Shown piece after piece: positions 1 through 8,916 of a stretch of 64,000 nt of DNA. A model generated the notes under the pieces. It was not told where the DNA came from. It saw only the letters and a program-made list of their open reading frames with translations, and did no database searches. The stretch lies in NCBI RefSeq assembly GCF_030270605.1, contig NZ_BSYJ01000001.1, positions 248,001 to 312,000 on the forward strand, given 5' to 3'. This DNA comes from Biformimicrobium ophioploci (GTDB lineage Bacteria > Pseudomonadota > Gammaproteobacteria > Pseudomonadales > Cellvibrionaceae). Positions within the stretch are counted from its first letter, which is position 1; every line of letters starts with the position of its first letter. The position numbers and the translations under genes were made by a program.

Positions 1-1656
1 CACCCGGTTAGCGTGCTCCGCGGTTTCCTGGAATACAGAGTATTCACGGCCCAGGCAGGTTTCCAGCGACATGACGATCGCCTCGCGCAGCGGGTCGATC
101 GGCGGATTGGTCACCTGGGCAAACTGCTGGCGGAAATAGTCGTACAGCGAACGGTCTTTCTCCGACAGCACCGCCATCGGGGTATCGTCGCCCATGGAAC
201 CGACAGCTTCCTGCGCCGACTCTGCCATTGGCCGGATTACCTGGTCGCGCTCCTCCAGCGAAGAGCTGAACAGCTTCTGGTAAGCCTTGAATTCTTCGGT
301 GGAAAAGCGGTTATCCACCGGGTCCACCACCAGCGTGGAACGAATGCGTCGCGCGTTCTGGCGCAGCCACAGCTTGTAGGGCTTGGAGCCCTTGAGCATG
401 TTGTCGACATCGGTGGTATGCAGCAGGCGGCCGCTTTCGGTATCGACGGAGAGTATCTGGCCGGGACCGAGGCGACCCTTGGCTACCACGCTCTCCGGGG
501 CATAGTTGTGGACGCCCACTTCCGATGCCACCGTGATCATATCGTCATCGGTGATCACCCAGCGCGACGGGCGCAGGCCGTTGCGGTCGAGCGTACAAAC
601 GGCATACCGGCCGTCGGTCATTACGAGGCCCGCGGGACCGTCCCACGGCTCCATGTGCATGGACATGTACTCGTAGAAAGCGCGCAGGTCCATGTCCATG
701 CTGTCGACATTCTGCCACGCCGGCGGCACCAGCATGCGGATCGCCTTGTGGATATCCATACCACCGGCGAGCAGCACTTCCAGCATGTTGTCGAGGCTGG
801 AGGAATCGGAGCCGGTACGGTTCACCAGCGGGGTCAGCTCCTGCAACTCGGGCAGCAGCTCGGAGACAAATTTCGGAGTGCGCGCAACCGACCAGTTGCG
901 GTTGCCGGTGATGGTGTTGATCTCACCGTTGTGCGCGAGCATGCGGAACGGCTGCGCCAGGGGCCAGCGCGGCATGGTGTTGGTGGAGAACCGCTGGTGG
1001 AACACACAGATTGCAGTCTGCATCTGCGGGTCGGCGAGGTCACTGTAGAAGCGCGGCAGGTCGGCCGGCATCATCAGGCCCTTGTAGACCAGCACATCGA
1101 CAGAAAGGCTGGCGATATAGACGTCGGCAAGGCCCGCCGCACTGATGGCCTGCTCTGCGCGGCGACGCGCGACAAACAGGCGGGTGTTGAGCTGGCGACG
1201 GTCCATGCCCGGCGCCTGCACGAAGACCTGCTGGCAATCCGGCAGCGACGCAAGCGCTATTTCACCGAGGCACGATGGATCGGTTGGCACAGTGCGCCAA
1301 CCGACCAGCTGCAGGCCTTCACCGGCAATGGCCGAATCGATTTTTTCGCGAGCGGACGCGGCCGCAGCAGCGTCGGCCGGCAACATCACTGCACCCACGC
1401 CGTAGGTTGCTTCGAGGTCGCAGCCAAATGCCTCTTTTGCCTTCAGGCGCAAGAAACTGTCGGGTTTCTGCAGGAGCAGACCACAGCCATCACCGGTCTT
1501 GCCGTCGGCATTGATGCCGCCGCGGTGGGTCATGCAGGTCAGGGACTCGATGGCAGTGGCCAGCAGCTTGTGGCTCGCCTCACCTCGCAGGTGCGCGATC
1601 AGTCCGAAACCACAGTTATCCTTGAATTCATCCAGCCGGTACAAGCCGTCACTCAT
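1..1656 (-). CDS. gltB: Glutamate synthase (NADPH) large subunit, N-terminal 552 residues (cut by window start)
   Basis: Makes glutamate from glutamine and 2-oxoglutarate together with the small subunit GltD. Only the first 552 codons are here; the family is about 1,480-1,520 residues. The reading frame starts at ATG 1656 and is open to base 1. It begins [19 protein letters not shown], so removal of a 14-residue propeptide would expose Cys15 as the N-terminal nucleophile of the class II glutaminase domain; the nearby [17 protein letters not shown] is the family signature. The last visible residues, [16 protein letters not shown], also match GltB. The gene follows aroK-aroB on the same strand after a 311-base gap. 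In Pseudomonas a damX-like SPOR gene sits in that gap; it is absent here. Confidence 0.95.
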   Translation of the reverse strand, partial: MSDGLYRLDEFKDNCGFGLIAHLRGEASHKLLATAIESLTCMTHRGGINADGKTGDGCGLLLQKPDSFLRLKAKEAFGCDLEATYGVGAVMLPADAAAAASAREKIDSAIAGEGLQLVGWRTVPTDPSCLGEIALASLPDCQQVFVQAPGMDRRQLNTRLFVARRRAEQAISAAGLADVYIASLSVDVLVYKGLMMPADLPRFYSDLADPQMQTAICVFHQRFSTNTMPRWPLAQPFRMLAHNGEINTITGNRNWSVARTPKFVSELLPELQELTPLVNRTGSDSSSLDNMLEVLLAGGMDIHKAIRMLVPPAWQNVDSMDMDLRAFYEYMSMHMEPWDGPAGLVMTDGRYAVCTLDRNGLRPSRWVITDDDMITVASEVGVHNYAPESVVAKGRLGPGQILSVDTESGRLLHTTDVDNMLKGSKPYKLWLRQNARRIRSTLVVDPVDNRFSTEEFKAYQKLFSSSLEERDQVIRPMAESAQEAVGSMGDDTPMAVLSEKDRSLYDYFRQQFAQVTNPPIDPLREAIVMSLETCLGREYSVFQETAEHANRV

Positions 1657-1967
1657 AAGCCCCTCTCACAGGTCGCTATCACTATTTTATGCAGTGACGG
1701 AGGCTTCGCAGGGTCAGTAAATTACCCCGGGTTCGCGCTGACTTTGCTCATGATTTTGGGTTTTATTGTTGTGCAATGATCGCGGCTGCGGACTTTTCGA
1801 AAAGCTCCAGTCACACCAGACAGAGAGTACCCGGCGCGGGCATTCTTGAATGGGGTAGCAATACTACAAACGTACCCCTGATTTTGCAACCAAATACAGA
1901 TTTTTGCTCTGTAAAACAACTGCTTAGCCGCAAGATCGGCGGCGTGAACCTAGGTTCGCCGCAGCAG
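1657..1967. other. 311-base gap between gltB and aroB
   Basis: No gene is supported here. Short open frames in it lack any recognisable domain or good ribosome site. An imperfect hairpin lies just beyond the aroB stop (1939-1962). The stretch before gltB is AT-richer and presumably carries the gltB promoter, but I could not pick a convincing -35/-10 pair. The damX/SPOR gene found here in Pseudomonas is missing. Confidence 0.6.
1939..1962 (-). terminator. Imperfect hairpin 6 bases after the aroB stop
   Basis: Arms gcggc/gccgc and gaacc/ggttc pair with a two-base bulge and a two-base loop. No T-run follows directly on the minus strand, so it is at best a weak or factor-dependent terminator, or an mRNA 3'-end stabiliser. 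Confidence 0.35.
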
Positions 1968-3053
1968 TCACACGGCGCCGCACGCGCGCAGGGTTTCTTC
2001 CACCTGTGTGCGCGGCACCCCGGATTCGATCGTCGCACCGCCCAGGGCACGCAGCAGCACCAGACGCAACTGTCCATCCAGGTTCTTCTTGTCCACCGCC
2101 ATTACCTCGAGGTAGCGAACGGTACTCATGCCCTCCGGTGACCGCACAGGCAAGCCCGCGCGCTCGAACATGCTGCGGGTGCGCGCACCGACCGAGGGAT
2201 CTATCCAGCCCAGCCGCGCCGACAGGTCCAGCGCCATAATGGTACCGACGGCCACCGCTTCGCCGTGCAGCCAGTTGCCATAACCCTGCACGGTTTCGAT
2301 CGCGTGGCCGAAGGTATGGCCCAGGTTCAGGATCGCGCGCAAGCCGCCTTCGCGCTCGTCCGCAGCGACCACCCGCGCCTTGTTGTGGCAGGACCGTGCA
2401 ATCGCATAGGTGAGCCCTGCCTCGTCACGCGCAAGCAATGCTTCCAGGTTCTGTTCCAGCCAATCGAAAAACGGCGCATCGGCGATGAGGCCATACTTGA
2501 TCACCTCGGCGAGGCCGGCGGCCAGTTCCCGATCCGGCAGGGAGCGCAGGCTGTCGGTATCCGCCAGCACCAGCGATGGCTGGTAGAAGGCACCGATCAT
2601 ATTTTTACCAAGCGGATGGTTGACCGCGGTCTTGCCGCCCACGGAGGAGTCGACCTGCGCAAGCAGCGTAGTCGGCACCTGCACAAAGCCGACACCGCGC
2701 TGGTAACAGGCTGCGGCAAAACCGGCCATATCACCCACCACGCCACCGCCAAGCGCGACAATGGTGGTGCTGCGGTTGTGCTGCTTCTCCAGCAGGGTAT
2801 CGAAAATACTATTCAGGGTATCGAGGTTTTTGTGGGCCTCGCCGTCCGGCAGGACCACGGTATCGACCTTGTCGAGGCTCGAAAGCGATGCCTGCAGCGG
2901 CTCGAGAAACAGTGGCGCGATGGTGGTATTGGTAACGATGCAGACCTGGCGCCCGCGGATGTAGGGCAGTATCAGATCGGCCTGGCCGATCAGCTGCTTG
3001 CCAATACAAATCGGGTAGCTGCGCCCACCCAGCTCGACGGTTACCTGTTCCAT
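1968..3053 (-). CDS. aroB: 3-dehydroquinate synthase
   Basis: Second step of the shikimate pathway: converts DAHP to 3-dehydroquinate with NAD+ and a divalent metal, in the cytoplasm. At 361 residues it has the usual length. The NAD-binding glycine motif [11 protein letters not shown] is at 102-112, and [17 protein letters not shown] follows at 135-151. The metal ligands expected from the E. coli enzyme (E184, H247, H264) fall at E183, H246 and H263. It starts at ATG 3053, 84 bases after aroK, in the conserved order pilQ-aroK-aroB, and is probably cotranscribed with them. Confidence 0.97.
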   Translation of the reverse strand: MEQVTVELGGRSYPICIGKQLIGQADLILPYIRGRQVCIVTNTTIAPLFLEPLQASLSSLDKVDTVVLPDGEAHKNLDTLNSIFDTLLEKQHNRSTTIVALGGGVVGDMAGFAAACYQRGVGFVQVPTTLLAQVDSSVGGKTAVNHPLGKNMIGAFYQPSLVLADTDSLRSLPDRELAAGLAEVIKYGLIADAPFFDWLEQNLEALLARDEAGLTYAIARSCHNKARVVAADEREGGLRAILNLGHTFGHAIETVQGYGNWLHGEAVAVGTIMALDLSARLGWIDPSVGARTRSMFERAGLPVRSPEGMSTVRYLEVMAVDKKNLDGQLRLVLLRALGGATIESGVPRTQVEETLRACGAV

Positions 3054-3137
3054 AAAACCCCGGCCTAGTTGCGGTGTGGCGCAATACTCCCTGCGCCATT
3101 CAGGGTTCCGCAGTTTAGGGGCAGGCGACGGTGAATG

Positions 3138-3653
3138 CTAGCGCTCTTCCAGCCAGCGCGCGATCCGCTGTGCAACCTGGCGCGGTGAGGCGCTGGCGGT
3201 ATCGCAGGTGAGGTCGGCCACATCGCGGTAAAGCGGGTCACGCTCGCGCAACAGACGCTCGATGGTCTGGCGCGGGTCGTCTACCTGCAACAGGGGCCGG
3301 TTGGAGGATTTACTGGTGCGGGCCACCAGCAGGTCGGTGTCGGCGGTGAGATAAATCACGATACCGCGGCTGACCAGCAGCTGGCGATTTTCCGGCGCCA
3401 GCACGATGCCGCCACCGGTGGCGACAACCTGCACCACATCCTCACATAGGTCGGCCAGCACGGCGGACTCGCGCCTGCGGAAACCCTGCTCGCCCTCGAC
3501 GTCGAAGATCCAGGGGATGTCAGCGCCGGTGCGCTCTTCCAGCACCCGGTCTGAATCGACAAAAGGCAGCCGGAGTTCGGCTGCCAGAAGCTTACCAATG
3601 GTGGTTTTGCCGACCCCCATGGGGCCGACAATAAAGACCGGCTGTTTGAGCAT
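3138..3653 (-). CDS. aroK: Shikimate kinase
   Basis: Phosphorylates shikimate at the 3-OH with ATP, the fifth step of the shikimate pathway. It is a P-loop protein of 171 residues, the normal size. The Walker A motif GPMGVGKT is at 10-17, and the shikimate-binding region runs from DSDRVLEE to GFRRRE, with the Asp and Arg positions typical of AroK/AroL. The ATG at 3653 is only 6 bases beyond the pilQ stop, so it is cotranscribed and probably translationally coupled with pilQ. This linkage is conserved in pseudomonads. Confidence 0.96.
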   Translation of the reverse strand: MLKQPVFIVGPMGVGKTTIGKLLAAELRLPFVDSDRVLEERTGADIPWIFDVEGEQGFRRRESAVLADLCEDVVQVVATGGGIVLAPENRQLLVSRGIVIYLTADTDLLVARTSKSSNRPLLQVDDPRQTIERLLRERDPLYRDVADLTCDTASASPRQVAQRIARWLEER

Positions 3654-3659
3654 TAACGC

Positions 3660-5939
3660 TTACTTGCTGAAACCGCCACCAAACACTTCGTCCTCGACGA
3701 TGCGCGGAGTGATGAAGATCAGCAGCTCGCGCTTGTCGTCCTGGCGAATGGTTTTCTTGAACAGGTTGCCGAGGTACGGGATATCACCCAGCAGCGGGAT
3801 CTTGGTCTCGCCTTCCACCTTCTGGTTCTGGAAGATACCGCCGAGCACCACGGTCTCGCCATTGGCAACCAGCACCTTGGTCTGCAGCTGGGTCACGTCA
3901 ATGGTCGGGACACCGGTCACGCCCACGTCGCCAACACTGTCCTGGTTAATCTGCAGATCCATGATGATGTTGTCGTCCGGGGTGATCTGCGGGATCACAT
4001 CCAGTTTCAGAACCGCTTCACGGAATGCGATGGAAGCAGCACCGGAAGAAGTGGCTTCCAGGTACGGCACTTCGGTACCGGACTCGATGGACGCCTGCTG
4101 CTTGTCACCGGTCACAACCTTCGGCTGGGATACGATCTCGGCCTTGCCCACGTCTTCCAGTGCAGACAGCTCAAGGCCCAGCTCAAGGCCATCCTTGAAG
4201 ATGGTATAGGCAATCTGGCCGGCCGGGTTGGCCACACCCAGGTCCACCAGCAGGGTGTCTGCCAGGCTCGGAGTCCAGAACTTGTCTTCCACTTCGATAG
4301 GTTCGCCGTTTGAGTCGAAGCCGACGATCACGTCTTCTTCGGTCTGGTTGTCCTCCAGGAAGAAGGAACCGCCCAGGTTACCGGTTACTTCCTGGTCGAC
4401 GGAATCGACATGGCGCTGGAAGGTCTGACCGGTAGTCGGATCCACCACAATCGGGTTGTTGCGGTCGTGGCTGTGGTACGCCGTATTCCAGCGCACACCC
4501 AGCTCCTTCATAAAGTCGGAATTGGCAATCACGATACGCGCCTCGATCATGACCTGACGAATCGGGATATCCACCGCCGCGATCAGCTCGCGGAACTGGA
4601 TGATCTTCTCTTCGGTGTCGGTCAGGATGATGGAGTTGGTGCGCTCATCGACAATAGCGCTGCCCCGCTCGGACAGGATGCTGCGGGTGCTGTTCTCATC
4701 CTGACGACCCTGGCCGAAACCGCCGCGCTGGGCCGCATCGTCACCGCGCTCGCCCTGGAACAGCTTGAACAGCTCCTTGGCATCGGCATAGCGAACCTGG
4801 ATAAATTCGGTGCGCAGCGGCGCCAGGCTCTGCAGTGCCTTGCGGGTCTCCAGCTCCTGGCGCTCGCGCTCGGCGATTTCCGCTGCCGGGGCCACCATGA
4901 TCACGGAGCCTTCCTGGCGCTTGTCCAGGCCCTTGGCCTTCAGGATCAGGTCCAGTGCCTGGTCCCAGGGCACACCGTCGAGGCGCAGGGTAATACGACC
5001 TTCAACCGTGTCACTGGCCACCAGGTTCAGGTCGGTGAAGTCGGCAATCAGCTGCAGTACCGAGCGTACTTCGATGTCCTGGAAGTTCAAGGACAGCTTC
5101 TCGCCGCTGAACTGGAACTCCTTCTTCTGCGCGGCCAGCTCGCTGCGGGTCAGCGGCTTGACGCTGAGTACGTACTCGTTGTCGGTCTGGTAGGCCAGGT
5201 AGTCGTATTCGGTATCGGTCGGGTCCACGGTGATAACGGTGTTGCGGCCGTCATAGTCCACCACGATGTTTTCCACCGGGGTCGCGAAGTCCGTCACGTC
5301 GAGTCGCTGGCGCAGGGAGTCCGGCAGGGTCGCGCCCAGGAATGTCAGCTGGATGCGGCCCTTGTTGCGCTCCACATCGATGTTCACCGCCGGGTCGGTC
5401 AGGGTGACGATGACCTTGCCCTCGCCGCCTTCACCACGACGGAAGTCGACATTGCTGACACCGACTCCGCTGGCCGCCTTGAAGCGCTGCTGGCCGCCAC
5501 TGCTGGCAGTGCTCGCCGGTGCAGCGACGGTACCGGCCACAGCCTGATCGGCACCGACCTGGATAATGACGTCGTTGCCCTCACGGCGCGTGCTGTAAAG
5601 CGGCAGCTCGTCGAGGTTGATGATCAGGCGGGTGCGATCCTCGCTGGAGATAATCACCGCGCTGCGGGCAGCGCCGATATTCAGCGGATACTTCTTGGCC
5701 TCCAGTGCGCTCTCGACACCGGCAAAATCCATCACAATACGGGCCGGTTGCTCAATGGTGTAGCCAGCAGGTTCCGGGGGCAGCTCGGAGAAGCTCAGGC
5801 GCATTTCCATGCGATTGCCGGGCAACTCCGAGAACTTGATGTCATTCAGCTCGTTGGCCCAGGCCTGTACGGCCATGGCAGCCATGGCCAGTCCGGAAAG
5901 CGCAACCCTGGCGACTTTGGTCAAGCTTGTCTTATTCAT
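3660..5939 (-). CDS. pilQ: Type IV pilus outer-membrane secretin PilQ
   Basis: Forms the outer-membrane channel through which the type IV pilus fibre passes. It has 759 residues. A Sec signal peptide covers about 1-28, ending at AWA before NELND. Two beta-rich AMIN domains (about 30-120 and 160-250) bind peptidoglycan. An STN-type N0 domain lies near 300-355 (LSLNFQDIEVRSVLQLIAD), then N1 and the secretin barrel at about 540-750. The end carries the secretin signature PLLGDIPYLGNLFK. The start overlaps the pilP stop by 4 bases, so it is coupled to pilP. The charged, Gln-rich stretch near 395-420 (FGQGRQDENSTRS) is a variable loop. Confidence 0.97.
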   Translation of the reverse strand: MNKTSLTKVARVALSGLAMAAMAVQAWANELNDIKFSELPGNRMEMRLSFSELPPEPAGYTIEQPARIVMDFAGVESALEAKKYPLNIGAARSAVIISSEDRTRLIINLDELPLYSTRREGNDVIIQVGADQAVAGTVAAPASTASSGGQQRFKAASGVGVSNVDFRRGEGGEGKVIVTLTDPAVNIDVERNKGRIQLTFLGATLPDSLRQRLDVTDFATPVENIVVDYDGRNTVITVDPTDTEYDYLAYQTDNEYVLSVKPLTRSELAAQKKEFQFSGEKLSLNFQDIEVRSVLQLIADFTDLNLVASDTVEGRITLRLDGVPWDQALDLILKAKGLDKRQEGSVIMVAPAAEIAERERQELETRKALQSLAPLRTEFIQVRYADAKELFKLFQGERGDDAAQRGGFGQGRQDENSTRSILSERGSAIVDERTNSIILTDTEEKIIQFRELIAAVDIPIRQVMIEARIVIANSDFMKELGVRWNTAYHSHDRNNPIVVDPTTGQTFQRHVDSVDQEVTGNLGGSFFLEDNQTEEDVIVGFDSNGEPIEVEDKFWTPSLADTLLVDLGVANPAGQIAYTIFKDGLELGLELSALEDVGKAEIVSQPKVVTGDKQQASIESGTEVPYLEATSSGAASIAFREAVLKLDVIPQITPDDNIIMDLQINQDSVGDVGVTGVPTIDVTQLQTKVLVANGETVVLGGIFQNQKVEGETKIPLLGDIPYLGNLFKKTIRQDDKRELLIFITPRIVEDEVFGGGFSK

Positions 5940-6478
5940 TTATTGGGATCCTTCTCGTCCAAAGTAAGTGCGCGCGGACGCTCCAGCCAGCCGCCCATAC
6001 CATCCGGAACAATTTCCATAATATCGATTTGCGCTGTTGAGGTATTGACGATGCGACCGTGGTTCTTGCCGACGAAGTTGCCGACTGTCACCCGGTGAAT
6101 ACCCCCGTCACCGTCATTAATCAGCGCCCACAGCTGGCCGCGGCGCTCGAGCGTGCCGACCATCTGAAGGGCATCAAAGTTGTAGCCCTCGAGCATTTCC
6201 CGCTGGCGGTTCATATCCGGGGTAATTCCGGAGCGCTGACCCACGAGGCGGTTATCCACCTCCGGGATCGGCGGCGAGAACGGACTGCGCAGTGCAGTCG
6301 CCGCGTATATAAACGGGCTATAGGGCTCGAAGATCGGCACCGGCTCGATGGTGCCCTTGGGTTTGCGCTTGACCTCGCCGATGCGGCGCTCTAGGTCGCC
6401 GTGACCACTGTCAAACGCGCAGCCACCCAGCAGGGTGGCGGCGACCAGCACTAGGGAGAGAGACTTGCCTGCTTTCAT
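5936..6478 (-). CDS. pilP: Type IV pilus inner-membrane lipoprotein PilP
   Basis: A periplasm-facing lipoprotein that links the PilN/PilO inner-membrane complex to the N0 domain of PilQ. It has 180 residues. The lipobox LLGGC puts the lipidated cysteine at residue 20. The mature part has the disordered N-terminal segment typical of PilP (RIGEVKRKPKGTIEPVPIFEPY), followed by a small beta-sandwich from about residue 85. It overlaps both pilO (stop/start at 6475-6478) and pilQ by 4 bases, the tight coupling expected for equimolar alignment-complex subunits. Confidence 0.95.
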   Translation of the reverse strand: MKAGKSLSLVLVAATLLGGCAFDSGHGDLERRIGEVKRKPKGTIEPVPIFEPYSPFIYAATALRSPFSPPIPEVDNRLVGQRSGITPDMNRQREMLEGYNFDALQMVGTLERRGQLWALINDGDGGIHRVTVGNFVGKNHGRIVNTSTAQIDIMEIVPDGMGGWLERPRALTLDEKDPNK

Positions 6479-7095
6479 TGACCGTCCTCCTCATCCTTGT
6501 AGCGATAGGTCCTGGCCTCAACGGTCATGGTCAACAGGTTGCTGTTGTCCTTGGAAGCCTGGATTTCAAAGTCGTGCAGGGTCACGATGCGCGGCATGCC
6601 GGCGACGCTGCTGATGAAGTTGCCGAACTCATGGTAGCCGCCCTCGACCTCGATCTGGATCGGTAACTCGACATAAAACTCGCCGACACGCTCATCTTGC
6701 AGGTCGATTTCCTTCTGGGTCAGGCCGGCGCCGTGACGGAAATCATCGATATCGTCGATCAGGCCCGCAACCTCGGTCTGCTTGGGCAGCTGCTGCAGCA
6801 GCGCACCGAAGGACTCGTTCATCTGGCGCAGCTGCTCGCGGTAGTCATCGAGGTTCGCCGCCTGGAACGCCTTGCGTTCGAACTCCGCAAACAGCGTGGT
6901 TTCCTTGCGCTCGACAATCTCCAGGGTCTGGTAACGATCCTTGATCGCAAAGAAGTAGCCGCCACCGATAATGACTGCGGAAATGATCACCAGCAGGGCC
7001 ACGCGGCCCGCAAGCGGCCACACGCCCACCCGGGAGAAATCCAGGCTGGCGAGGTCCAGGTTATTCAGCTCTTCGAGGGTATCCTTTAAAGCCAT
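6475..7095 (-). CDS. pilO: Type IV pilus inner-membrane protein PilO
   Basis: A bitopic inner-membrane protein that forms heterodimers with PilN and transmits signals between the cytoplasmic motors and the secretin. It has 206 residues. The cytoplasmic N-terminus is short, with one transmembrane helix at about 31-50 (VALLVIISAVIIGGGYFFAI). A coiled-coil stretch covers 55-105, and a ferredoxin-like periplasmic domain fills the rest. It starts at ATG 7095, overlapping the pilN stop by one base (TAATG). Confidence 0.95.
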   Translation of the reverse strand: MALKDTLEELNNLDLASLDFSRVGVWPLAGRVALLVIISAVIIGGGYFFAIKDRYQTLEIVERKETTLFAEFERKAFQAANLDDYREQLRQMNESFGALLQQLPKQTEVAGLIDDIDDFRHGAGLTQKEIDLQDERVGEFYVELPIQIEVEGGYHEFGNFISSVAGMPRIVTLHDFEIQASKDNSNLLTMTVEARTYRYKDEEDGQ

Positions 7096-7691
7096 TATTT
7101 TGCCCCCTTCGCCTTACCGGCACCCTTTTTCTGGGCGTCTTCCTCGATTTTGCGGCCTACCAGCGAGGTGTTCAGTTTGAACTTCATCGCCTGTTCGCCG
7201 AATTCCGGGTTCGCCGTGATTTCATCGAGGTCCGAGTTTGTGTACCACTCCGACTGGTCCAGGTTGCGCATCAGCGACGAGATCCGCGGGTTGGACTCCG
7301 CGATGCCCTCAATTTCCAGCTTGTTGCGCACGCGCTTGACGTTGGTGAGCCACAACCCTTCCGGCGCGGCGCGCACCAGCTCGTCAAAGTAGCGTACGGC
7401 CAGCGGACGGTTGCCCTGCAGCTCCTGGATCACGCGCATGCGGTCCAGCAACTCCTGCTTGCGCTTTTTCAGGTCCTTGATTTCCGCGACCTGCTTGTCG
7501 AGCACACGGATTTCATTCTGCAGGCGCGCGTTGCGGGCATTCTGGTTGTCGATCTGCCCGTCGACGGTCTTCATCCAGCCAAATGTCGCACCGGCGGCCG
7601 CAAGTACCACTACCACCGCGAGGTTGGTGAATTCTTTCTGTTTCTGTTCCCGATATTCCTGTCGCCAGGGGAGCAGGTTAATTTTTGCCAT
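7095..7691 (-). CDS. pilN: Type IV pilus inner-membrane protein PilN
   Basis: Partner of PilO. Its cytoplasmic N-terminal peptide docks into the actin-like protein PilM. It has 198 residues. The docking motif INLLPWR is at 4-10, one transmembrane helix is at about 22-40, and a coiled coil with many charged residues covers 45-90. A periplasmic ferredoxin-like domain follows, and the tail ends in a basic segment (KKGAGKAKGAK). It is two bases downstream of pilM and overlaps pilO by one base. Confidence 0.95.
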   Translation of the reverse strand: MAKINLLPWRQEYREQKQKEFTNLAVVVVLAAAGATFGWMKTVDGQIDNQNARNARLQNEIRVLDKQVAEIKDLKKRKQELLDRMRVIQELQGNRPLAVRYFDELVRAAPEGLWLTNVKRVRNKLEIEGIAESNPRISSLMRNLDQSEWYTNSDLDEITANPEFGEQAMKFKLNTSLVGRKIEEDAQKKGAGKAKGAK

Positions 7692-7693
7692 GA

Positions 7694-8791
<1,098 letters not shown>

Positions 8792-8806
8792 TTATGGGAG
8801 TTTCAT

Positions 8807-8834
8807 GTTATAGCACTTTAAATTACCGCTGCAA
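8807..8834 (-). promoter_or_regulatory. Candidate sigma70 promoter of pilM operon
   Basis: Read on the minus strand: TTGCAG, 16 bases, TATAAC. The -10 matches 5 of 6 consensus positions; the -35 is weaker. The predicted transcript start is near 8800, giving a leader of about 30 bases before ATG 8770. Pattern match only. Confidence 0.45.
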
Positions 8835-8869
8835 CAGGGTTTTGAATAGGTATCAGCGCACATTCTCCG

Positions 8870-8875
8870 TATAAT
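8870..8875 (+). promoter_or_regulatory. Perfect -10 box (TATAAT) upstream of ponA
   Basis: TATAAT at 8870-8875 has no good -35 at 16-18 bases. A transcript starting near 8882 would leave only about 8 bases before the first possible ATG (8890) but about 35 before ATG 8917. This is part of why 8917 was chosen as the ponA start. Confidence 0.4.
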
Positions 8876-8916
8876 GAATCTGATTAAATATGGTCAGATG
8901 TTCAGCACCGAGAATT

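Noticed and set aside
13-1779. A 588-codon plus-strand open frame over gltB
   Set aside because: The minus strand encodes unmistakable GltB across the same bases, including the N-terminal Cys signature.
4410-6098. A 562-codon plus-strand open frame over pilQ and pilP
   Set aside because: Shadow of pilQ; high His/Gln/Leu composition and no start site.
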